A stretch of DNA of 20,140 nucleotides from Acidimicrobiia bacterium (GTDB taxonomy: Bacteria; Actinomycetota; Acidimicrobiia; Acidimicrobiales; Aldehydirespiratoraceae): contig JAJDZO010000140.1 in the NCBI GenBank assembly GCA_022824605.1, forward strand, positions 1 through 20,140, written 5' to 3'. Below are positions 15,025-20,140 of the stretch, in pieces. Under the pieces are notes generated by a model that saw only the letters and a list, made by a program, of their open reading frames with translations, made no database searches and was not told the DNA's origin. Position 1 is the first letter of the stretch. The number at the start of each line of letters is the position of its first letter. Both the position numbers and the translations under genes were made by a program.

Positions 15025-15035
15025 GACAGACTGTC
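15025..15035 (+). promoter_or_regulatory. Palindrome between divergent LLM and small-protein genes
   Basis: GACAG-A-CTGTC is a perfect 11-base palindrome, overlapped by a wider inverted repeat ACAGTC (15013-15018) / GACTGT (15029-15034). It lies in the 39-bp gap between the starts at 15020 and 15060, a plausible operator for one or both genes. No regulator gene is adjacent. Confidence 0.35.
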
Positions 15036-15047
15036 ACACCCCCGTGC

Positions 15048-15053
15048 CATCGT
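15048..15053 (+). promoter_or_regulatory. Possible -10 for the 68-aa protein (CATCGT-N6-ATG)
   Basis: CATCGT lies six bases before the ATG at 15060 and departs from TANNNT only at the first base. There is no Shine-Dalgarno sequence. Confidence 0.35.
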
Positions 15054-15059
15054 GTTCAC

Positions 15060-15266
15060 ATGACGAATCAACTAGCTCTAATCGACATCGCTTCCGGAAC
15101 GGAGGCCGACGCCACGGCCGGCTCGGCCAGCAGCTGGCAACTCGATCCCGCCACTTGTGAGCTCGGCCGGCGCGGGGTGGCCCGAGCCCGCCGGGCCTTG
15201 CATGCAGCGCGCACCCAAGCGCTCGCCGCTACCGTCTCAGGCTCCGACCTGCCCGCTGCGGCCTGA
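15060..15266 (+). CDS. Small conserved-looking hypothetical protein, 68 aa
   Basis: Unassigned function. Residues: an Ala/Ser/Thr-rich N-terminal third (MTNQLALIDIASGTEADA) is followed by WQLDPATCELGRRGVARAR and an Ala/Arg-rich helix (RALHAARTQALAA). There is no signal peptide or membrane segment. The W-x-LD-x(4)-LGRRGVA-x-AR pattern resembles small uncharacterised actinobacterial proteins I recall, but I cannot confirm this. The ATG at 15060 has a -10-like hexamer six bases upstream and gives codon-position GC bias like its neighbours; the frame is open upstream to 14955 inside the divergent LLM gene, which I discount. A terminator-like hairpin overlaps its stop codon, which supports it as a separate unit. 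Confidence 0.6.
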   Translation: MTNQLALIDIASGTEADATAGSASSWQLDPATCELGRRGVARARRALHAARTQALAATVSGSDLPAAA

Positions 15267-15289
15267 TCACCGCCGGGGCAGGCGGTATC
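15265..15289 (+). terminator. Terminator-like hairpin after the 68-aa protein
   Basis: GAT-(c)-ACCGCC pairs with GGCGGTATC around a GGGGCA loop, nine base pairs with one bulged C, beginning within the TGA stop codon. No T tract follows. Apart from this and a short possible leader ORF, I see nothing else in 15267-15358. Confidence 0.4.
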
Positions 15290-15358
15290 GCCCCTGGCCG
15301 CCCGCCGGCCGCGGGGCCTGTGATGACAGCCATGTCCAACCTGTTGATCTGTCCCGTG

Positions 15359-15365
15359 AAGGGAG
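15359..15365 (+). promoter_or_regulatory. Ribosome binding site of the SNase-like nuclease
   Basis: AAGGGAG ends nine bases before the ATG at 15375. This is one of the few transcript-proximal genes here with a Shine-Dalgarno sequence in place of a leaderless -10. The site lies inside a 15-codon ORF (15323-15370, MTAMSNLLICPVKGA) ending four bases before the start. Confidence 0.5.
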
Positions 15366-15374
15366 CCTGACGCC

Positions 15375-15977
15375 ATGGCCCGTCGAAGACTCGCCGTTGA
15401 TTGGGCGACGCTGTTGGTGGTGGTCGGAGTGGTGCTCGTCGGCGGTTGCGGAACCTCTGCTCAAGACGCTGCTGACATCCGGGCGAACACACCGAACTCC
15501 CAGGCCACCCGGTCTCCCGACGCCGCCGACGGTGACGGCGGCTGGGAACCCAACGCGGTCGTGGAGCGGGTCGTCGACGGCGACACGATCGTCGCGAGGA
15601 TCGGGAACCGTTCCGAGACCGTTCGCCTCATCGGTCTCGACGCTCCCGAGACGGTGGCGCCCACCCGGCCGGTGCAGTGCTTCGGCGCAGAGGCATCGCG
15701 GTTCCTGGAGGCCGTGCTTCCTGCCGGCACCGATGTCACGCTGGTGCGCGACGTGGAGGCCCGTGACATCTACGACCGACTGCTGGGCTACGTCGTGCGG
15801 TCCCATGACGGCCTGTTCGTCAACCTGGAGATGGTCACAGCCGGCTACGCCGCGGTCATGATCTTTCCTCCCAACGACCACTACACCGACGCCCTCCACC
15901 GCGCCGAAGCCGAGGCCATCGCCGCGGGCCGCGGTCTGTGGCGTGCCTGCGGCGGCCCCGACGTGCCCCTGCCGTGA
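15375..15977 (+). CDS. Secreted thermonuclease-family (SNase-like) lipoprotein
   Basis: A 200-residue exported nuclease that cuts DNA and/or RNA with calcium in staphylococcal relatives. The signal peptide has a basic start (MARRR), a hydrophobic core and the lipobox LVGGC with Cys25 as lipidation site, so the mature protein is anchored outside the membrane. A Ser/Ala/Asp-rich linker (26-57) leads to the SNase domain (about 60-195). Active-site equivalents are Asp70 in VVDGDTI, Arg84, Asp89 and Glu92 in VRLIGLDAPET, and Arg135 in DIYDRLLGYV. Thr41 of the staphylococcal enzyme is Ala, a common variant. It probably serves nutrient scavenging or extracellular DNA turnover. Confidence 0.93.
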   Translation: MARRRLAVDWATLLVVVGVVLVGGCGTSAQDAADIRANTPNSQATRSPDAADGDGGWEPNAVVERVVDGDTIVARIGNRSETVRLIGLDAPETVAPTRPVQCFGAEASRFLEAVLPAGTDVTLVRDVEARDIYDRLLGYVVRSHDGLFVNLEMVTAGYAAVMIFPPNDHYTDALHRAEAEAIAAGRGLWRACGGPDVPLP

Positions 15978-16083
15978 CCGCGACCCCTCGGGGACCGATC
16001 CGACCTCACGGAGCCGCCGGCTCGGGAATCGGACCGCATGCCCCTGGGTCGCTGGATCGAACCGGCCCGACGTTCCGGTGAGA

Positions 16084-16089
16084 TACCGT
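16084..16089 (+). promoter_or_regulatory. -10 element, leaderless YdjC-like gene (TACCGT-N7-GTG)
   Basis: TACCGT is seven bases before the GTG at 16097. The preceding gap (15978-16083) also holds a small inverted repeat, GAGCC-GCC-GGCTC at 16011-16023, possibly the end of the nuclease transcript. Confidence 0.5.
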
Positions 16090-16096
16090 CAGGGCT

Positions 16097-16936
16097 GTGG
16101 AATCGCTGGTAGAGCGACTGGGTCATCGTCCCGACGCGAAGCTCGTGATCGTGAGCGCGGACCGCATCGGCACCACCCACTCCTCCACCGCCGGCGGCTA
16201 TCAGGCGCTGCGCGACGGCGCGGCCACCACCGGCACGATCGTGATGCCCGGCGCTTGGGCCCGCCATGCTTCAGAGCTGTACCGGGGCGAGGATCTGGGC
16301 GTCCATCTGACGCTCAATTCTGAACTCGACTGCTTCCGGTGGGGCCCGATCACCAACGCTCCGAGCCTGCTCGACGGCGACGGCGGCTTCCCTCGCACAC
16401 TCCAGGATCTGTGGGATCACGCCGACCTCGACGAGGTGCGCCGGGAGTGCCGCGCCCAACTCGAGCGGGCCGTGCTGTGGGGATTCGACGTCACCCACCT
16501 CACCACCCATCTGGCTGCCCTGCAACAGCGTCCGGAGTTCTTCGACGTGCTGCTAGACCTCGCGGTCGCCTTCGACCTGCCGGTACGGCTCGAAGGCGGC
16601 GACGCAGAAGCCAAGTCGGGGTTCCCGTTCCGGTCGCTAGCGACCGACGAGGGCATCGTCTTCCCCGACCACTTCCGGCTCGTGCGGGGCAACGCTCGCC
16701 CACATGTGATGGAGCAGTTGGCCGACCTGAAACCCGGTGTCACCGAGTTGTCGCTAGGCCCGGCGCTCGACGAACCGGAGATCCACGCCATCGACCCGAC
16801 CGCAGCCGGGCGGGTCGACGACTTGGCGTTGGCCCTGTCGGCGGAGATGGCGGGAATGCTCCAACAGTCGGGGGCGGTGCTGGTGGGCTACCGCGAACTG
16901 CGCAGCGCCCAGAGAAGGGCGAGGCACCGTATCTGA
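16097..16936 (+). CDS. YdjC/ChbG-fold deacetylase homologue with degenerate active site
   Basis: A 279-residue protein clearly of the ChbG/HpnK (YdjC) carbohydrate deacetylase family: EDLGVHLTLNSE, RWGPITNAPSLLDGDGGFPR, DHADLDEVRRECRAQLERA and RPEFFDVLLDLA are family-like. Normal members bind a divalent metal through the second Asp of NADD and two His, and deacetylate N-acetyl sugars. Here the motif reads SADRIG (Arg23 for the second Asp), THLDSH reads THLTTH (Asp to Thr136), and the C-terminal HPA reads GPA (Gly221). His70 and His138 remain. The frame is intact without stops, so it is not an ordinary pseudogene. It is probably a non-catalytic paralogue or an enzyme with altered chemistry. 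The GTG start follows from the hexamer seven bases upstream. Confidence 0.88.
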   Translation: MESLVERLGHRPDAKLVIVSADRIGTTHSSTAGGYQALRDGAATTGTIVMPGAWARHASELYRGEDLGVHLTLNSELDCFRWGPITNAPSLLDGDGGFPRTLQDLWDHADLDEVRRECRAQLERAVLWGFDVTHLTTHLAALQQRPEFFDVLLDLAVAFDLPVRLEGGDAEAKSGFPFRSLATDEGIVFPDHFRLVRGNARPHVMEQLADLKPGVTELSLGPALDEPEIHAIDPTAAGRVDDLALALSAEMAGMLQQSGAVLVGYRELRSAQRRARHRI

Positions 16937-16991
16937 GCGGCTTCGCCTGTCGGGATCAACAAACGCACCCTGACGCGGCCCCCTCCGGGGA

Positions 16992-17366
16992 TCAGCGCAG
17001 CGAGTCGAGCGCCGTCCGAAGCTGCGGCGAGCGCATCAGCGGCCGCCAGCCGTCGAACAGCAATACCTGGTCACCCTCGAGCTTCATCCGGCCCGACATG
17101 TAGGCCGCTTCCAGCGTGAGCTCGCCCTGCCAGAGCTGCACGATGTCGGGGTACGACCACGACATCACCATGTCGGGCTCCGGGCGCCGTCCAGCCTCCA
17201 GGCTCAGACGACCGTCAGCCACCACCAGACAGAAGGGGACGGATCCTGAGGGCGAGCCGCTGACAACGAACTGAGCCACACCGTCAGCGCAGCCGGTCGC
17301 GTCGACAGCCGCCAGCGCGGCCCCTAGCTCGTCCAGCCAACCCTCGCTGAGCGGCGGCGACGCCAC
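16992..17366 (-). CDS. SCP2-like sterol-carrier-fold protein
   Basis: A 124-residue protein resembling the SCP2 sterol-binding fold: a VVADGRLSLEAGRRPEPDMVMSW-type strand region, YPDIVQLWQGELTLEAAYMSGRMKLEGD, then a short helix with the FDGWRPLM end. Such domains bind lipids or act as small-molecule carriers; in some actinobacteria they are fused to mycothiol-dependent enzymes. The start chosen is GTG at 17366, one base after the mca stop codon (TGAcGTG). The frame stays open to 17417, but that would overlap mca by 50 bases with unconserved sequence. Tight spacing implies co-translation with mca. Identification is by pattern only. Confidence 0.7.
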   Translation of the reverse strand: MASPPLSEGWLDELGAALAAVDATGCADGVAQFVVSGSPSGSVPFCLVVADGRLSLEAGRRPEPDMVMSWSYPDIVQLWQGELTLEAAYMSGRMKLEGDQVLLFDGWRPLMRSPQLRTALDSLR

Positions 17367-17367
17367 G

Positions 17368-18255
17368 TCAGCCCGACTCGTCGGCCGCGGCGGACCGCAC
17401 GCCCTCGAACAGGTCACGTTCGGGCACCTCCGCCGGCTGAGGGCCGCGGGCCAGCACGTAATCGTCGTAGGGGTGGATGGAACGCTCTACCTCGGGGGGC
17501 AACCCGAACCAGAACGTCGACTCGGGGTCGATCTGGGTGGCGTGAGCCAGCAGTCCCTCGATGCGGGCGTCGATGAAGCCGTCCACCGGTACCTGGGTGG
17601 TGATCTGGTCGTCGTTGGACGGACGGTCGAACCACCATTCGTCGTAGGGAGATTCCAACCCGAGGTCCTTGAAGGCCTGATGGCGCCCCTCGATGCGTCG
17701 GCGCGACCAGAGCGTGTAGTAGAGCTTGGCCGGCGACCACGGCTCGCCCAGATCCGGGCGGTACTGCGGGTCGCCGGAGCGCTCGAAGGCGGGCACGGAG
17801 ATGTCGTGAACCCGCACATGGTCTGGATGCATGTAGCCGCCCTGATCCTCGGGGTAGGTCACGATCACCTGGGGCCGGTGCCGACGAATCACAGAGACGA
17901 GTCGGCTGACTGCTTCGTCTAGGTCGGCTCGGGCGAAACAGTCGGGGTGGGCGTTGGCTTCGGAGCCTTCCATACCGGAGTCGCGATACCCGAGCATCAC
18001 CACCTCGTCGTAGCCGATCACCTCGGCGGCCCGGGCCAGTTCCTCGGCACGTATCTCGGCCAGCCGCTCAGCCATCGAGGGCTTGTCCAGCGCCGGATTG
18101 AGGATCTCGCCCTCCTCTCCTCCCGTGCAGCACACCAGCACGGTGTGTACGCCCTCGGCGTGGTAGCGGGCCACCGTGGGCGCGCCCTTGGAGGCCTCGT
18201 CATCGGGATGGGCATGCACGGTGAGCAGGCAGAGACGGTCGGCCGGAGTCGCCAT
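17368..18255 (-). CDS. mca: Mycothiol S-conjugate amidase (Mca)
   Basis: A 295-residue PIG-L/LmbE-family zinc amidase. Mca splits mycothiol S-conjugates of toxins or drugs into a mercapturic acid, which is exported, and GlcN-Ins, which is recycled. Zinc ligands are His16 and Asp19 in HAHPDDE and His146 in HPDH, with Asp18 as the base. Mca-like stretches include EASKGAPTVARYHAEGV, TGGEEGEILNPALD, MLGYRDSGM, GGYMHPDHVRVHDIS and HATQIDPES. The related MshB (deacetylase in mycothiol synthesis) shares the zinc site but fits less well in the middle and C-terminal regions. ATG at 18255 gives the normal N-terminus; TAGCTT lies eight bases upstream. An ATG at 18303 would add 16 unconserved residues. 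It is followed at once by the SCP2-like gene. Confidence 0.9.
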   Translation of the reverse strand: MATPADRLCLLTVHAHPDDEASKGAPTVARYHAEGVHTVLVCCTGGEEGEILNPALDKPSMAERLAEIRAEELARAAEVIGYDEVVMLGYRDSGMEGSEANAHPDCFARADLDEAVSRLVSVIRRHRPQVIVTYPEDQGGYMHPDHVRVHDISVPAFERSGDPQYRPDLGEPWSPAKLYYTLWSRRRIEGRHQAFKDLGLESPYDEWWFDRPSNDDQITTQVPVDGFIDARIEGLLAHATQIDPESTFWFGLPPEVERSIHPYDDYVLARGPQPAEVPERDLFEGVRSAAADESG

Positions 18256-18263
18256 GGCCGGTG

Positions 18264-18269
18264 AAGCTA
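18264..18269 (-). promoter_or_regulatory. -10 element, leaderless mca (TAGCTT-N8-ATG)
   Basis: TAGCTT on the minus strand, eight bases before the ATG at 18255. No Shine-Dalgarno sequence lies near this start. Confidence 0.45.
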
Positions 18270-18361
18270 GCGCGACGGCGCGCCGCAACGCACCAGAACC
18301 CACTAGAACCGCTCACCCGACATCACGACTCCACGGCAGGGTAGATGCCTGCGTGGCGAGG

Positions 18362-19603
18362 TCAGGCCGTTGGCGTGTGCGAGCTGAGGGGCTCCAGGAC
18401 CATCTCGGAATCGTCGTCTCGGTCGGCTAGGCGCCAGCCGCACATCGCGGCCAGGCGATCGCGGCCCTCGTCGGGACCGCTGGCAATGAGGGCGTCACCG
18501 GACGCCAGCCGCTCCTGACCGCGGGGCCGGTATCGGTACTGGCCCTTGCGGCGGATAGCCAGCACGGTGAATCCCGGCTCCATGTTCAATCGGAGCTCGC
18601 CCAACGTCCGGGCCTCCACCTCCGAGCCCTCCGCCACCGGAATGTGCACCACCACTTCGTCGCTGTCTCCCAGCGCCACCGCCAAGATCGGGTGGATGTC
18701 CTCCTGGCGCTCGATGATCCACACCATCTGCTGGGCCTGATCGCCCAGATCCTCCGCAGCCTGCGACAGCTGCAACAGCCCTCGCAGACTGGAGTGGTCG
18801 ACGTGTTCTCTGGCGGCGCGCAGCACCCACTCCTCGAGGCGGTCCTTCATCTCATCGAGGCGGTCCTCCAGGTGGCGCACCTCGGCGGCGAGGCTCTGAT
18901 CGCGCAGAACCAGCGACGAATAGGCCAAGCCGACAGCCACCTCGGAGAGGTCCTTCATCTCCACCAGGAGGTTCACAGCCCGGCCAAGGTCCGAGACCCC
19001 GGAGCCGCCGGGCTCGCCGGGCGGTGACCAGTCCGGCGACCCGGCCAGGCTGCGCAGTTCGACTATCCCGTCGGGCGACCCTCGCAGGAACAGCACATCG
19101 TCGGGCACCAGCACCGTGTCGCCGCGCACATCGGTGATCCACTCCCGCTCGCGCCTCACGGCCATCACCCGCATGCCCATCTTGGCGGGCATCTCGTGGT
19201 CGGCGAGTCGCCGGTGCGCCAGCTGCGAGCCGTCCGACACCAGCACCCGGTGCGACACCTCCTCAGCAGCGCTCAGCTCGGCCACTAGCTCGGCCGGTAT
19301 TCCGACACGGTGGGTGACGATGCGGGCGATGTCGACCGCGTCGTTGGCGATGCGCTCGATCGCGGAGATCACCTGCAGCACCGACGACATTCCGTCGGCG
19401 TCGCGAGGATGGCGCACCGCCAGGATGCACACCGCCCTCATGTCGGGCACGAGACGGCTCATGTGCTCCTCGAGCGCTCCCACCTCGTCGGCCATGTCGG
19501 GGTCGCCGAAGTAGAGCGCGGCGTAGGCCAGGTCCACCATCAGCTCGGAGGTGTCCTTGGCCTCAGCCAGCATCTCCCGCAGGTTGCGAGGTCTGTCTTC
19601 CAT
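18362..19603 (-). CDS. Duplicated PhoU-like/TrkA_C (RCK_C) regulatory protein
   Basis: A 413-residue soluble protein with a fourfold layout: PhoU-like helical region (about 1-115), TrkA_C/RCK_C domain (about 120-200), second PhoU-like region (about 205-300) and second TrkA_C domain (about 310-400). The halves are clearly paralogous: DTSELMVDLAYAALYFGDPDMADEV matches DLSEVAVGLAYSSLVLRDQSLAAEV, and ADHEMPAKMGMRVMAVRREREW matches GELRLNMEPGFTVLAIRRKGQY. TrkA_C domains bind small ligands such as nucleotides or ions and gate transporters. It lies directly after an SLC41/MgtE-type transporter gene, so it probably regulates that transporter. The ATG at 19603 has GAGGAG seven bases upstream. Confidence 0.88.
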   Translation of the reverse strand: MEDRPRNLREMLAEAKDTSELMVDLAYAALYFGDPDMADEVGALEEHMSRLVPDMRAVCILAVRHPRDADGMSSVLQVISAIERIANDAVDIARIVTHRVGIPAELVAELSAAEEVSHRVLVSDGSQLAHRRLADHEMPAKMGMRVMAVRREREWITDVRGDTVLVPDDVLFLRGSPDGIVELRSLAGSPDWSPPGEPGGSGVSDLGRAVNLLVEMKDLSEVAVGLAYSSLVLRDQSLAAEVRHLEDRLDEMKDRLEEWVLRAAREHVDHSSLRGLLQLSQAAEDLGDQAQQMVWIIERQEDIHPILAVALGDSDEVVVHIPVAEGSEVEARTLGELRLNMEPGFTVLAIRRKGQYRYRPRGQERLASGDALIASGPDEGRDRLAAMCGWRLADRDDDSEMVLEPLSSHTPTA

Positions 19604-19610
19604 CAGGTCG

Positions 19611-19616
19611 CTCCTC
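19611..19616 (-). promoter_or_regulatory. Ribosome binding site of the PhoU/TrkA_C gene
   Basis: GAGGAG on the minus strand with a seven-base spacer to the ATG at 19603. It fits translation from a message shared with the upstream transporter gene, 97 bases away. Confidence 0.6.
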
Positions 19617-19700
19617 GAATCATCGTAGGTGTCGCACGCCTCGCCGTGCCCGTCGGCATCGGGCCGCCCTGGTCCGCCTCGGTCGCTGCCCCGCCGGCCA

Positions 19701-20140
19701 CTAGGCCAACCCCACCACGACCACGGCCACGATCAGGGTGAAGGCCCCGACCAGGTCGAGCGACGAGGTGACCATCGGAATGCCGTAGGTGTCGGGGTCG
19801 ACCCCGAAGCGCACCGCGGCGAGCGTCGCGTAGTAGGCGACCACCACGATCAGCACCGTCGCCAGCAGCCCGCCGAGCACGGCCACCCCGACCAGTTCGC
19901 CCAGCGCCGGACCGGCGTGTCCGGCCAGACCACCCGCCGATGACGACACCAGCCCGAGCAGGGCGAACACCGGGATCGAGAGCGCGAACGTGGTGGCCAG
20001 ATCAACCCGCGCCTGACCGGAGGGAACGACCGAGGGCCGGGCCAGCCCGAGATGGAGCTTGGTGGACAGGCGACTCGACAGCACTCCACCGAGCGCGCCG
20101 GCCGTGCTCAGGTAGCCCGGCAGCAACACCAGCAGCACCG
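19701..20140 (-). CDS. SLC41/MgtE-type divalent cation transporter, 5' part outside window
   Basis: The C-terminal 145 or so residues of an integral membrane protein entering from the right edge. Hydrophobic helices alternate with conserved loops. LLPGYLSTAGALGGVLSSRLSTKLHLGL matches the SLC41/MgtE membrane-domain signature (P-x-L-x-G-x2-G-x2-x-SRLST-x2-HLG). Further segments are FALSIPVFALLGLVSS, LVGVAVLGGLLATVLIVVVAYY and VTSSLDLVGAFTLIVAVVVVG, the last keeping the conserved Asp of the final helix. These proteins carry magnesium or related divalent cations. The first Met seen at 20138 is internal; the true start is outside. The regulator gene downstream likely forms a unit with it. Confidence 0.85.
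   Translation of the reverse strand, partial: VLLVLLPGYLSTAGALGGVLSSRLSTKLHLGLARPSVVPSGQARVDLATTFALSIPVFALLGLVSSSAGGLAGHAGPALGELVGVAVLGGLLATVLIVVVAYYATLAAVRFGVDPDTYGIPMVTSSLDLVGAFTLIVAVVVVGLA

Noticed and set aside
16937..16991. Bidirectional terminator between converging genes
   Set aside because: Only a four-base CCCC-TCC-GGGG pairing is visible, with no T tracts; too weak to list.

Overview
The window is GC-rich, densely packed actinobacterial chromosome. Several genes point to this phylum: a NucS mismatch endonuclease ending in Arg-Leu-Phe, a mycothiol S-conjugate amidase (Mca), three luciferase-like (LLM) oxidoreductases of F420-dependent type, an actinobacterial-type Lhr helicase and a VanW/PG_binding_4 wall protein. 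The overall mix would suit Acidimicrobiia or a similarly deep actinobacterial lineage, but that placement is inference. I saw no rRNA, tRNA, CRISPR array, insertion sequence or phage gene.

Layout. (1) 1-2195, minus: lhr helicase, 3' end cut by the window, preceded by a 12-codon leader ORF made by a 35-bp tandem duplication. (2) 2291-4942, plus: an LLM oxidoreductase whose end runs into an 18-bp tandem repeat, a DtxR/MntR-type metalloregulator with a palindrome over its promoter, and an SDR. (3) 9783-4950, minus: a five-gene operon of pteridine-reductase-like SDR, LLM oxidoreductase, DhnA/LsrF-type class I aldolase, FGGY kinase and D-2-hydroxyacid dehydrogenase. It looks like an uncharacterised sugar or polyol degradation route. 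(4) 9872-14021, plus: nucS, a VanW-like wall protein translationally coupled to a PAP2 phosphatase, and an SDR. (5) 15020-14040, minus: a third LLM enzyme, divergent from a 68-aa small protein (15060). (6) 15375-16936, plus: a secreted SNase-type lipoprotein nuclease and a YdjC/ChbG-fold protein whose catalytic residues are largely lost. (7) 18255-16992, minus: mca followed one base later by an SCP2-like protein. (8) 20140-18362, minus: the C-terminal part of an SLC41/MgtE-type cation transporter followed by a duplicated PhoU-TrkA_C protein.

The most general pattern concerns promoters. Nearly every gene that begins a transcript has a TANNNT hexamer ending 6-8 bases before its ATG or GTG. Genes inside operons instead have a Shine-Dalgarno sequence or a stop/start overlap. 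This implies that leaderless transcription is the default here. It also fixes several start codons, including GTG starts that longest-ORF calling would miss.

Best candidates for something new are the five-gene aldolase/kinase/F420 operon, the self-duplicated leaderless leader ORF at lhr, the SDR with His in place of its catalytic Tyr, and the active-site-less YdjC homologue.
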